DNA from: Lysinibacillus sp. BPa_S21 | GTDB taxonomy: Bacteria; Bacillota; Bacilli; Bacillales_A; Planococcaceae | Assembly (NCBI RefSeq): GCF_023337795.1 | Contig: NZ_JALIRS010000010.1 | Coordinates: forward strand, 1 to 64,000 | Direction: 5' to 3' | Length of the DNA: 64,000 bases | In this document: positions 21,961 through 30,407 of the stretch, piece after piece | How positions within the stretch are numbered: position 1 is the stretch's first letter | Layout of the letters: each line of letters begins with the position of its first letter | Program-made: the position numbers and the translations under genes | The notes under the pieces: model-generated | Told to the model about the DNA's origin: nothing | Database searches by the model: none | Seen by the model: only the letters and a program-made list of their open reading frames with translations

Positions 21961-22677
21961 GTGGTATTACTAGGAGCATTCATTAACGCCTTGCTTATTA
22001 TGGCTGGTGCATTGGTAGGACGCATTTTTAAAAATATTCCTGAATCGATGAAGACCACTGTATTATCGATTATCGGTTTAGCAGTTGCACTTTTAGGGAT
22101 TAAAATGGGCTTTGAAAGTGATAATTTTATTATTTTAATGATAAGTTTAGTCATAGGTACTGTAATTGGTGAGTGGTTAGATTTAGATAAGCAAATGAAT
22201 AGAGTTGGAAAATGGGTAGAATCTCTATTCAGTAAAAATCGTACTAATAACAATCAAATTGGCATAGCAGAAGGTTTTGTATCAGCTTCTTTAATATTTG
22301 TAGTTGGCTCGATGGGCGTCATTGGTGCACTCGATAGTGGTCTGCGTAACGATCATAATGTACTGATTACGAAAGGATTAATCGATGGATTTATATCGAT
22401 CATATTAGCATCTACCTTAGGGATTGGCGTGCTATTATCTGCATTACCTGTATTCGTCTATCAAGGATTAATTGCACTTTTTGCAGGTGTTATCAGCTCT
22501 TTTATACCAGATGACGCATTACAAATGTTTATTCATGAAATGACTGCAGTGGGTGGTGTTATGATTTTTGCTATTGGTTTAAATATAGCAGGCTTAACTA
22601 AGATCAAAGCTGCTAACTTGTTGCCAGGTATCATCGTTGTCGGTATTGTGGTTGCTATCTTCTATACTTTTCAGTGA
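21961..22677 (+). CDS. DUF554 family membrane protein
   Basis: A 238-residue integral membrane protein of the DUF554 (YdfK/YqgA-like) family, with glycine-rich hydrophobic helices such as GAFINALLIMAGALVGRIF and the family-like FVVGSMGVIGALDSGLRND. About six to seven membrane segments. The function of the family is unknown; transport has been suggested. The start GTG at 21961 is preferred because AAGGAAGG lies seven bases upstream. Its 3' end overlaps the convergent yyaC by 84 bases. Confidence 0.8.
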   Translation: MVLLGAFINALLIMAGALVGRIFKNIPESMKTTVLSIIGLAVALLGIKMGFESDNFIILMISLVIGTVIGEWLDLDKQMNRVGKWVESLFSKNRTNNNQIGIAEGFVSASLIFVVGSMGVIGALDSGLRNDHNVLITKGLIDGFISIILASTLGIGVLLSALPVFVYQGLIALFAGVISSFIPDDALQMFIHEMTAVGGVMIFAIGLNIAGLTKIKAANLLPGIIVVGIVVAIFYTFQ

Positions 22678-23226
22678 GTAACGATGTGCAGCGAGCAAAA
22701 GAGCTCTTGAAAGTTTTTCAGCCATTGCATAGGAAATATGCAGTCTTGTATTTTGTAAAACGAGCATTTCCATAAAGCCTCCAACATTGACGATCCCCTT
22801 AATGGAAATGTCACCGATTGGGGGTAATTGTTTTTTTACAGCTTTTCCTGGAAAAATAGGTCCATTCTGTACAGAAATATGTCCAACATTTTGTTCACTA
22901 CCAAGACATGCATCAATCGCAATAATGAAAGGTTTTATAGTATGATTGTGTAGCTGTTGCATTGTAGTGTCTAAATTAAGAGCATGCAAAGGATTGTCTA
23001 AAGAGCCTACAATCTCATATGGAAAACTAACTGACTTTTTTAGAAAGCTACCTGTTAACGGCCCAAGCGTATCACCTGTACAACGGTCACTTCCAATACA
23101 ACAGAAAATAAGGCGTTTATGATGAAAGGGTATATGTTCTAAAAATAATGTACTTAATTGCCAAACGGTATTTTTACTTTCATGATGAAGAGAATAAGGA
23201 AGTAACAATTTTGGTATAGTATTCAT
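22594..23226 (-). CDS. yyaC: Spore protease-like protein YyaC
   Basis: A 210-residue protein of the YyaC family (DUF1256), which shares the hydrogenase-maturation/Gpr-like protease fold. The motif CIGSDRCTGDTLGPLTG near residue 45, then IIAIDACLG and PGKAVKKQLPPIGDISIKGIVNVGG are family hallmarks. In B. subtilis yyaC is sporulation-expressed and lies next to spo0J, as here. ATG at 23226 follows AAAGGA; a longer reading to 23307 is unlikely. It is transcribed against its neighbours. Confidence 0.87.
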   Translation of the reverse strand: MNTIPKLLLPYSLHHESKNTVWQLSTLFLEHIPFHHKRLIFCCIGSDRCTGDTLGPLTGSFLKKSVSFPYEIVGSLDNPLHALNLDTTMQQLHNHTIKPFIIAIDACLGSEQNVGHISVQNGPIFPGKAVKKQLPPIGDISIKGIVNVGGFMEMLVLQNTRLHISYAMAEKLSRALLLAAHRYSLKSIEDSNHNTDNDDTWQQVSSFDLS

Positions 23227-23310
23227 AAAAAAACTCGCTTTCCTTTTTATTTGTAAGAAGTGCTCGATTTTTATGCAGTATACGCAAATTTTTAGCAAGT
23301 TATTCAAGAG

Positions 23311-24204
23311 GTGGTAATAATGGATTGGTTTAGTGAAAGAGTATTAAAAAACAGTTGGAACAAGCTAATGTCAGAGGAGCTTTGGATAAATGTAACAATA
23401 GTTTCTGTTAAGATTATTATTATCTTGATTGCATCGTGGCTAGCTGTACGATTAGGAAAAAAGTTTATTAAAAAAGTGTTTTTAATGCGTATGCGTTCAC
23501 CTTTAGACCATTCGGAACGTCGACAAAAAACAATTTCGAAATTATTACAAAGCGTCATTACCTATGTGGTTTATTTTTCAGCAATTGTTGCTATTCTCTC
23601 GCTCTTAGAGATTAGGATAGCAGGGTTATTAGCTGGAGCAGGGATTGTTGGTTTAGCAATTGGTTTTGGTGCACAAAGCTTAGTGAAGGATGTCATTACT
23701 GGATTCTTTATTATTTTTGAAGATCAATTTGGTGTTGGCGATTATATAAAAATAAATGCAGCTGAAGGAACGGTTGTAGAAATTGGTTTACGTACGACAA
23801 AGATTAATGGTTCTACAGGAGAGCAGTTTATTATTCCGAATGGTTCGATTGGTGATGTTGTCAATTACTCTGTTAACAACTCTAAAATTTATATAGATTT
23901 ACAAATGACGACGGATGCCAATTTTGAAAGAGCGGAATCTATTATTAAAAAGTATTTAGAAACTTTACCTGATATTCATAAGGAACTTGTAGCAGTACCT
24001 GTCTTTTTAGGTGTACAAAATGTTAAGGGTACAGAGGTAACGATTCGTATAGCCGCAGAAACATTACCACAACAACAACATGGAGTGGGCCGTACTATTC
24101 GTCGTGATGTTACAAAACTCTTTGAAGAAAATAATATACCAATGGCTCAGCCGAAAATGATGTTCTACGGTGTTAATGGAAAAGACGAGGGGAATGGTGA
24201 ATAA
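23311..24204 (+). CDS. MscS-type mechanosensitive channel
   Basis: A 297-residue small-conductance mechanosensitive channel homologue. It has an N-terminal membrane helix (about 25-45), two further helices, then the pore helix region LLAGAGIVGLAIGFGAQSLVKDVITGFFI and the beta domain DQFGVGDYIKI, followed by the cytoplasmic alpha-beta vestibule. It would release osmolytes on osmotic downshock. AAGAGGTGG lies upstream of the ATG. It is followed two bases later by the DUF951 gene. Confidence 0.88.
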   Translation: MVIMDWFSERVLKNSWNKLMSEELWINVTIVSVKIIIILIASWLAVRLGKKFIKKVFLMRMRSPLDHSERRQKTISKLLQSVITYVVYFSAIVAILSLLEIRIAGLLAGAGIVGLAIGFGAQSLVKDVITGFFIIFEDQFGVGDYIKINAAEGTVVEIGLRTTKINGSTGEQFIIPNGSIGDVVNYSVNNSKIYIDLQMTTDANFERAESIIKKYLETLPDIHKELVAVPVFLGVQNVKGTEVTIRIAAETLPQQQHGVGRTIRRDVTKLFEENNIPMAQPKMMFYGVNGKDEGNGE

Positions 24205-24205
24205 A

Positions 24206-24406
24206 ATGGAAGCGAAGCAATTTGGTCTAAATGATATTGTTGAAATGAAAAAGCAACATCCATGTGGCACAAATAAGTGGAAAATTATTCGAATGGGTGC
24301 AGATGTGCGTATTAAATGTGAAGGCTGTCAGCATAGCGTCATGATTCCACGCCGAGAATTTGAGAAAAAAATGAAAAAGGTTTTAATGTCGGCTAGTGAA
24401 GACTAG
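24206..24406 (+). CDS. yyzM: DUF951 family protein (YyzM-like)
   Basis: A 66-residue protein of the DUF951 family, usually found between spo0J and ychF. It has the family core NDIVEMKKQHPCGTNKW, IIRMGADVRIKCEGC and PRREFEKK. The pair of CG-containing segments (HPCG, KCEGC) may bind metal or nucleic acid; function is unknown. ATG at 24206 has GGTGA five bases upstream; longer in-frame starts would run into the mscS gene. Confidence 0.88.
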   Translation: MEAKQFGLNDIVEMKKQHPCGTNKWKIIRMGADVRIKCEGCQHSVMIPRREFEKKMKKVLMSASED

Positions 24407-24560
24407 TTTCATGTGTATTAGACTTTTTATGAGTGAATCAATATAATAGATAGGGTTATACAGTGATTCATCAGTGAGGGCGTTCTGAAACCTCACAGTA
24501 TCCGTTAGTACGGGAAATAAGAGCAAATTTGAACAGATCATAGAAAGGTTGTGTCCATTC

Positions 24561-25661
24561 ATGGCATTAACAGCTGGAATCGTTGGTTTACCTAACGTCG
24601 GAAAATCAACATTATTTAACGCAATTACAAAAGCGGGCGCATTGGCTGCAAACTATCCATTCGCAACAATCGATCCGAACGTCGGTATTGTTGAAGTACC
24701 AGATGCACGTTTAGATAAATTAACAGAATTAGTAACACCTAAAAAAACAGTACCTACAGCATTTGAGTTCACAGATATTGCTGGGATCGTAAAAGGCGCT
24801 TCAAAGGGTGAAGGGTTAGGGAACAAATTCCTTGCGCATATTCGTGAAGTAGATGCAATTTGCCAAGTTGTACGTTGTTTTGTTGATGAAAACATTACGC
24901 ACGTATCAGATGAAGTGGATCCGATTGATGATATTGAGGTTATTAACTTAGAGCTTGCACTAGCCGATTTAGAATCTGTTGATAAGCGATTACAACGTGT
25001 CGGCAAAATGGCAAAGCAAAAAGACAAAGAAGCAATGATTGAAGAACCAATTCTTTTAAAAGTTAAAGAACAATTAGAAAACGGTCGACCAGCACGTGCT
25101 GCAGAGCTTTCTGATGACGAGCTAAAGGTTATTAAAGGACTTCATCTTTTAACAATTAAACCTATGCTTTATGTGGCAAACGTTTCAGAAGATGAAGTAG
25201 CTGACGCAGATAATAACGAATTTGTGCAAAAGGTACGTGAGTATGCAGCTGCTGAAGGAGCTCAAGTTATCACAATTTGTGCAAAAATCGAAGAAGAAAT
25301 TTCTGAGCTTGATGATGAAGAAAAAGCAATGTTCTTAGAAGAACTAGGCATTAAAGAATCTGGTTTAGATCAATTAATCCGTACGTCATATGATTTACTA
25401 GGACTAGCAACTTATTTCACTGCTGGAGTACAAGAGGTACGTGCATGGACGTTCCGTAAAGGTATGAAGGCACCACAATGTGCTGGAGTTATTCATACAG
25501 ACTTTGAACGTGGATTTATTCGTGCAGAAACAGTTGCTTTCGATGATTTAGTTGAAGCTGGTTCTCAACCTGCTGCTAAAGAAGCTGGTAAAGTACGTCT
25601 TGAAGGTAAAGAGTATGTTGTACAAGACGGCGATATTATGTTATTCCGTTTTAATGTGTAA
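24561..25661 (+). CDS. ychF: Redox/ribosome-associated GTPase-fold ATPase YchF
   Basis: A 366-residue YchF/OLA1 protein, a TRAFAC-class P-loop enzyme that prefers ATP and associates with ribosomes. Walker A GLPNVGKSTLFNAIT is at 9-23; DIAGIVKGASKGEGLGNKFL follows; the C-terminal TGS domain has GMKAPQCAGVIHTDFERGFIRAE. ATG at 24561 gives the family's MALTAGIVG start; an in-frame TTG at 24549 is too close to AAAGG. A terminator follows. Confidence 0.95.
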   Translation: MALTAGIVGLPNVGKSTLFNAITKAGALAANYPFATIDPNVGIVEVPDARLDKLTELVTPKKTVPTAFEFTDIAGIVKGASKGEGLGNKFLAHIREVDAICQVVRCFVDENITHVSDEVDPIDDIEVINLELALADLESVDKRLQRVGKMAKQKDKEAMIEEPILLKVKEQLENGRPARAAELSDDELKVIKGLHLLTIKPMLYVANVSEDEVADADNNEFVQKVREYAAAEGAQVITICAKIEEEISELDDEEKAMFLEELGIKESGLDQLIRTSYDLLGLATYFTAGVQEVRAWTFRKGMKAPQCAGVIHTDFERGFIRAETVAFDDLVEAGSQPAAKEAGKVRLEGKEYVVQDGDIMLFRFNV

Positions 25662-25666
25662 AATAC

Positions 25667-25698
25667 AAAAAGGCAATCTTTATGGGATTGCCTTTTTT
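25667..25698 (+). terminator. ychF terminator
   Basis: AAAAAGGCAATC pairs with GATTGCCTTTTT around a short loop, six bases after the ychF stop. Confidence 0.9.
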
Positions 25699-25737
25699 GT
25701 ATATATACTTATCTGAATTTTCGATCAGGAGGTTAGT

Positions 25738-26778
25738 ATGAGCATATTACAAATAAAAGAGCGTGGTTTAGAAATTGAGCAGCTAGGTAGACTACCGGAA
25801 GATATATTAGAGCTTATTTATGAGCATCAATTGTTTAAGTTATTCACAGCCAAGGAATTAGGCGGCCAAGATTTAGATTTACTAAAGGGCATGAAAGTAT
25901 TCCAAGAGATGTCTGCACTTGATGGTAACTTTGGTTGGCTTGTCACAATAGGGACAGGGGGGAACGCGTTTATTCCAACATTGAACAAAGAGGTTTGTGA
26001 AAAAATATTTTCACCAAGAAATGCAGTCATAGCAGGTAGTGGATATCCTACAGGTATAGCCATACAAATAGATGAGGGATATAGCGTAACAGGTCAATGG
26101 AAGTATTGTAGTGGGGCAGATTATGCTACAACTTTTACGATGAATTGCTTTGTTGAGAAAGAGGGTATTAGAACAGATGAAATAATTAGTTGCTCCGTAA
26201 ATAGTGATCATGTAGAAGTTTTAAATGATTGGCGAGCAATGGGTTTAAAAGCGACTGCTAGTCATACGATCCGAGTGCAAAATGTTTGGGTGCCTCAAGA
26301 GGATACGTTCCAATTGGGTACAATGAAAAACACGTATGGGAATGCGGTACATAGTTTTCCGTTTGGTGCATTTGCAGAAGCTTCTTTTTTAAGTGTTTGC
26401 CTTGGAATAACAGAAAATTTCTTAGAAGAGGCGTCTATTTTAGTGAAGCAAAGAAGCCTTGATTCAAGTCGTGCCGAACATATGGGGGCAATACAATTTT
26501 TATTGATGCAGCAACAAAAGAACTTTAGACAGCTTGAAGAGCGGTTTTATGCAATGTTGCATGAATACTGGCAAAAACATCAAGAAGGTCATGAGTTGGC
26601 GGATGAAGAACTACAGCAATTTTCACTCATGAGTAAAGACGTTGCAGCAGCTTGTGTAGATATTGCTAATAGCTTAATCCGTAGGCTTGGTATGGATGCA
26701 ATTACAGAGACCTCTTCGATAAATCGTATTTGGAGAAATTTATATACAGCTGCACAGCATGGTTTTATAACACCTTAA
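25738..26778 (+). CDS. Acyl-CoA dehydrogenase-fold flavoprotein
   Basis: A 346-residue protein with the acyl-CoA dehydrogenase layout: N-terminal helices (ELGGQDLDLLKGMKVFQEMSALDGNFGW), a beta domain (GYSVTGQWKYCSGADYATTF, DWRAMGLKATASHTIRV) and a C-terminal helical bundle. It most resembles the branch with flavin-dependent monooxygenases and desulfurisation enzymes, and I see no obvious catalytic Glu of the classic dehydrogenases. Substrate unknown. CAGGAGG lies before the ATG. It interrupts the usual ychF-rpsF adjacency and converges on the next gene. Confidence 0.75.
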   Translation: MSILQIKERGLEIEQLGRLPEDILELIYEHQLFKLFTAKELGGQDLDLLKGMKVFQEMSALDGNFGWLVTIGTGGNAFIPTLNKEVCEKIFSPRNAVIAGSGYPTGIAIQIDEGYSVTGQWKYCSGADYATTFTMNCFVEKEGIRTDEIISCSVNSDHVEVLNDWRAMGLKATASHTIRVQNVWVPQEDTFQLGTMKNTYGNAVHSFPFGAFAEASFLSVCLGITENFLEEASILVKQRSLDSSRAEHMGAIQFLLMQQQKNFRQLEERFYAMLHEYWQKHQEGHELADEELQQFSLMSKDVAAACVDIANSLIRRLGMDAITETSSINRIWRNLYTAAQHGFITP

Positions 26779-26793
26779 AATTGTATAAAAATT

Positions 26794-26821
26794 AGAATCT
26801 GCTTGGAGCTAAGCAGATTCT
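26794..26821. terminator. Stem between convergent genes
   Basis: AGAATCTGCTT (26794-26804) and AAGCAGATTCT (26811-26821) form a perfect 11-bp stem with a 6-base loop between the stops of two convergent genes. No strong T run, so it may be a weak bidirectional terminator. Confidence 0.6.
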
Positions 26822-26834
26822 ATATGTATGTGAC

Positions 26835-27401
26835 TCAAAGCTTTTTCTTTTCCTCGGGCATATATACATAAAGCTTAGGTAAATGAGGATCATCCTGTAT
26901 GAACGCATTCTTTGGATATTTGCGCAATTCTTTATACATGGAGAAATCCCCTACTGCCCCAGCTATTAAAAAAGCTCCCACCAATATTAAAACAGTACTA
27001 TTAAAGTAGAAACCAGCCAGTGTCGGAAGAACTCCAGTTGTCCAGAATGGCAGTAATAAAGCCTTTTTCATGGCATGATTCGGTAAACGTTGGTCGGTTG
27101 TTGCGTACGCAATGCCAAGCTCTAAATTCAAGCCATATTTTAACGATTTAGCGGGCACGCCTCCAAAGACCATAAAGCCAATTAAATGAAAGGCCTCATG
27201 TAAGACAATGAAAACAATATACAGAATGGCAAAAAGAATGGACCCAACAATCATATTCCAAAATGAATAATCAAAATCTTTAAAGCAAATATATTGGATA
27301 GCCACAAATAATATGACAAGACCACTTGTGATAACAATATTGTCCATCATTAGTTTTTTTATATCTAACTCTATGACGATTGGTTCTTGATCAGGTAGCA
27401 T
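26835..27401 (-). CDS. DUF3267 membrane protein with HEAFH motif
   Basis: A 188-residue membrane protein with about four hydrophobic segments. VLHEAFHLIGF gives an HExxH zinc-protease signature, typical of the DUF3267 (putative zincin) family. ATG at 27401 is preferred because AAAGGAGGA lies just upstream; the longer reading has no such site. Peptidase activity is inferred from the motif only. It is transcribed against rpsF and divides ychF from the rpsF operon. Confidence 0.78.
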   Translation of the reverse strand: MLPDQEPIVIELDIKKLMMDNIVITSGLVILFVAIQYICFKDFDYSFWNMIVGSILFAILYIVFIVLHEAFHLIGFMVFGGVPAKSLKYGLNLELGIAYATTDQRLPNHAMKKALLLPFWTTGVLPTLAGFYFNSTVLILVGAFLIAGAVGDFSMYKELRKYPKNAFIQDDPHLPKLYVYMPEEKKKL

Positions 27402-27569
27402 GGAGATCCTCCTTTCATGAATTAAGTTCATTATATAGAATGAATTGTTAGTTTGCGACTTGAAAGACATGTATCTATATGTTACAATTCATTGATGTGA
27501 GTAATAATTATTACTTGCTCCTTGCTCCCTATTATAGGAGAGCCTAAGTCCATAAGGAGGTGTAAACAG

Positions 27570-27857
27570 ATGAGAAAATACGAATTAATGTACATCGTAC
27601 GTCCGAACATTGAAGACGAAGCGAAGAAAGCTTTAGTTGAACGTTTCAACGAAATCTTAACTTCTAACGGTGCAGAAGTCATCGAATCAAAAGAGTGGGG
27701 CAAACGCCGCTTAGCTTATGAAATTCAAGACTTCCGCGAAGGTTTCTACCAAATCGTGAAAGTAAACGCTCCTTCAGAAGCAATCAACGAATACACTCGT
27801 CTTGCTAACATTAGCGAAGATATCATTCGTCACATTGCAGTTCGCGAAGAAGCATAA
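27570..27857 (+). CDS. rpsF: 30S ribosomal protein S6
   Basis: A 95-residue S6, starting [14 protein letters not shown] and containing the [19 protein letters not shown] segment. It forms a heterodimer with S18 on the small subunit platform. AAGGAGGTG lies eight bases before the ATG. First gene of rpsF-ssb-rpsR. The leader was checked for the S6:S18 autoregulatory RNA and no convincing CCG-bulge hairpin was seen. Confidence 0.98.
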   Translation: MRKYELMYIVRPNIEDEAKKALVERFNEILTSNGAEVIESKEWGKRRLAYEIQDFREGFYQIVKVNAPSEAINEYTRLANISEDIIRHIAVREEA

Positions 27858-27902
27858 TCATTTATTTTTAACAAAATGCTGAAAAAGGAGGTTGCATTTC
27901 TG

Positions 27903-28472
27903 ATGATAAACCGTGTCGTATTAGTTGGAAGACTAACAAAGGATCCTGAGCTACGCTATACGCCTAATGGTATTGCGTCTACAAGATTTACAGTTGCTGT
28001 GAATCGAACATTCTCAAACCAACAAGGTGATCGCGAAGCTGATTTCATTAGCTGTGTTGCTTGGCGCAAACAGGCTGAAAACTTAGCGAACTTCATGCGA
28101 AAAGGAAGTTTGATTGGAGTGGAAGGTCGCATCCAAACAGGTAGCTATGAAGGACAAGATGGTAAACGAGTATACACAACAGATGTAGTGGCAGATAGCG
28201 TACAGTTTTTAGAGCCTCGTAATTCTAGCGGTGCTCCTGCTCCTCAATATGGTGGGCAGAATACTTACGGTAATAATCAACCGTCATATGGCGGTGGACA
28301 ACCACAGCAACAGTTTGGTGGTGCTATGCCAGGGCAGGGTTCATTTGGCGGCGATGCTTATCAGCAAAATCAACCACCTATGAATCAGCCGAATTATACA
28401 CGTGTAGATGAGGATCCATTTGCTAATAGCAAAGGACCAATAGAAGTATCTGAGGATGATTTACCATTCTAA
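27903..28472 (+). CDS. ssb: Single-stranded DNA-binding protein
   Basis: A 189-residue SSB with an N-terminal OB fold ([23 protein letters not shown]), a Gly/Gln/Asn/Pro-rich flexible linker (about 115-175), and the acidic tip EDDLPF that recruits replication and repair partners. AAGGAGG lies upstream of the ATG at 27903. It lies between the two partner ribosomal genes rpsF and rpsR. Confidence 0.97.
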   Translation: MINRVVLVGRLTKDPELRYTPNGIASTRFTVAVNRTFSNQQGDREADFISCVAWRKQAENLANFMRKGSLIGVEGRIQTGSYEGQDGKRVYTTDVVADSVQFLEPRNSSGAPAPQYGGQNTYGNNQPSYGGGQPQQQFGGAMPGQGSFGGDAYQQNQPPMNQPNYTRVDEDPFANSKGPIEVSEDDLPF

Positions 28473-28510
28473 TACTTCTAAAATAAAAAATGATAAGGAG
28501 GAGACATACT

Positions 28511-28747
28511 ATGGCACCACGTCGCGGAGGCCGCAAACGCCGTAAAGTTTGCTACTTCACTTCAAACAACATTACGCATATCGATTATAAAGATGTGGAT
28601 TTATTAAAAAAATTCATCTCTGAGCGCGGTAAAATCTTACCACGTCGCGTAACTGGCACAAGTGCAAAGTACCAACGTAAATTAACTTCTGCTATCAAAG
28701 TATCTCGTATCATGGGATTACTTCCATTCGTTGCAGAAGATAAATAA
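28511..28747 (+). CDS. rpsR: 30S ribosomal protein S18
   Basis: A 78-residue S18 with [16 protein letters not shown] and the conserved core [23 protein letters not shown]. It binds S6 in the platform. ATG at 28511 follows AAGGAGGAG. Last gene of the rpsF operon, followed by a terminator. Confidence 0.98.
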   Translation: MAPRRGGRKRRKVCYFTSNNITHIDYKDVDLLKKFISERGKILPRRVTGTSAKYQRKLTSAIKVSRIMGLLPFVAEDK

Positions 28748-28759
28748 GATATAAATAAA

Positions 28760-28799
28760 GGCACAACAAGGTTTAATCGCTTTGGTTGTGCTTTTTTTA
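28760..28799 (+). terminator. rpsR terminator
   Basis: GCACAAC (28761-28767) pairs with GTTGTGC (28785-28791), followed by seven T residues. Confidence 0.85.
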
Positions 28800-29453
28800 T
28801 TTGTAAAAATGGAATTACTAATCTTGTAACCGCAATATGGAGATTTTATAAGGGGGGACTCTTGTAAATAACATAGGTAGGGGAATCGAGAGTGGATATC
28901 CCAACTATGGTAATATTGTTTGTTTTATAGCTCACATCACAAAAGATGAGTATGGTTAAAATACATGTCAGGTTGATTGGAGTGCGAGACCAGATGCCCC
29001 ATGGTGAGCTTGGTTGATCTCAGTAATTGCTCTATAAATTACCGTTTGCTATTATGATGAGAATTTATTACACTCTAGATAGACATGAATAAAGAAAAGA
29101 TGAAATGTTAGAGATTGAGAAACAATCGACTATGGACATTTTTAAAAACAAAACGGCTTATAATCATTTGGATTAAAAGCCTTTTTTCATGTATTAGTAA
29201 CTGTTGTAAGTTGCTTTTTTTATTGTTGGAAAAATTTTAAAAAAATATATAGAAGAACATAATTAATGATGAATTTGTTATGATTTTTCGGTAAAAAATC
29301 TCCTATATAGTAATGTATTTTACGCCTTTAGTCATTGGATCTACAAAATTAATGGCAAAGCATTTCAGTTGTTCTAGCGTTTTTTGTTCAATAACCTGAA
29401 AAAATGGTACAATAAAGGTCAGTAAGTTTGACTGAAAAAAAGGAAGGTTTTCA
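28800..29453 (+). other. rpsR-yybS intergenic region
   Basis: A 650-base gap with no supported protein gene. It holds a fragment similar to the ends of the type-1 repeat at 28973-29022 (GGTTGATTGGAGTGCGAGAC and GGTTGATCTC), a possible promoter (29027-29055), a free-standing terminator (29155-29187), and a second possible promoter before yybS, TTGTTC (29384-29389) and TACAAT (29408-29413) spaced 18. Confidence 0.5.
29155..29187 (+). terminator. Orphan terminator
   Basis: GGCTTATAATC (29155-29165) and GATTAAAAGCC (29171-29181) pair with one mismatch, then six T residues. No coding gene precedes it within 350 bases; a promoter-like pair, TTGCTC (29027-29032) and TATTAT (29050-29055) with a 17-base spacer, is upstream. 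Confidence 0.7.
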
Positions 29454-30395
29454 ATGCCGAATAATCAAACAAAGGCGCTTGTACAAGGCTCAATGATGGT
29501 CGCAATCTTTACGATTCTAATGCTTATTTCTGCATATATACCATTCATATTTATAGTAAGTCTAATATTTGCTCCACTACCGATTGCTTGGTATAGCGCA
29601 AATTACAAGCGTGCATCATCAATATTTGTAGCAATAGTAGGGTGTATCTTAACCACTTTAACGAGTGGCATAACTATGTTACCATTTGCCTTTATTTTGG
29701 CATTACTTGGTGTCGTTATAGGAAGTGCAATTAATCAAAAGAAGAGCAAACTTTACCTATTCATGTCATCTGGGATTGCTGTTCTTCTGTCAATGGCGGT
29801 TGTCTATGTAGCCTATGTTCAATTTGCTGGTATCAATATCATTAACATGAGCACAGAGCTTTTACGCGATAGTTATGAGCAATCAAATGAACTTGCAAAA
29901 ACGATGACAGGTCAAGAAGCGTTTCAGCCAGAGCTAATTGAGGCTCTGTTAAAAACAGTTGAGCTGACAATACCTGCAACAGTAACACTTTCTGCATTTA
30001 TGACAGCATTTATTATCATAACGTTAAATTTACCTGTATTAAAACGTCTTGGTTTAGACGTACCGAGATTTGCATCATTCCAAAATATGCGTCTACCCCG
30101 ATCTATTTTATGGTATTACATGATTGTTTTATGCGTAAATTTATTTATGCGTCCAGAATCTGGATCTACAGTAGATATGATTGTGTTAAATGTTTCTTAT
30201 ATTTTATGGATGTTATTAATCCTGCAGGGTATTTCCTTTTTACATTACTTTATTTCTAAAAAGGAGCTGCCTAATGGTGTCAAATGGATCGCTACTTTGT
30301 TAGCCTTACCACTATCATCCTTTATGATATTGCTAGGTATCGTAGATTTAGGTTTCGACGTACGTTCACTTGTGAAGGGGAAAACTAAAGAATAA
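29454..30395 (+). CDS. yybS: DUF2232 membrane protein YybS
   Basis: A 313-residue protein with about eight membrane segments, of the YybS/DUF2232 family that precedes gdpP in Bacillus. The N-terminal part (SMMVAIFTILMLISAYIPFIFIVSLIFAPLPI) resembles membrane S-components of vitamin ECF transporters. Role unknown. AAGGAAGG lies before the ATG. The gap to gdpP is 12 bases, so the two are almost certainly co-transcribed. Confidence 0.87.
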   Translation: MPNNQTKALVQGSMMVAIFTILMLISAYIPFIFIVSLIFAPLPIAWYSANYKRASSIFVAIVGCILTTLTSGITMLPFAFILALLGVVIGSAINQKKSKLYLFMSSGIAVLLSMAVVYVAYVQFAGINIINMSTELLRDSYEQSNELAKTMTGQEAFQPELIEALLKTVELTIPATVTLSAFMTAFIIITLNLPVLKRLGLDVPRFASFQNMRLPRSILWYYMIVLCVNLFMRPESGSTVDMIVLNVSYILWMLLILQGISFLHYFISKKELPNGVKWIATLLALPLSSFMILLGIVDLGFDVRSLVKGKTKE

Positions 30396-30407
30396 GGGGC
30401 TGATGTA

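Noticed and set aside
24407..24560. Structured leader upstream of ychF
   Set aside because: Only weak, short complementarities (around GTGAGG/CCTCAC); no recognisable RNA element or terminator.
27483..27560. S6:S18 autoregulatory leader before rpsF
   Set aside because: No hairpin with the expected CCG-containing bulge could be drawn.
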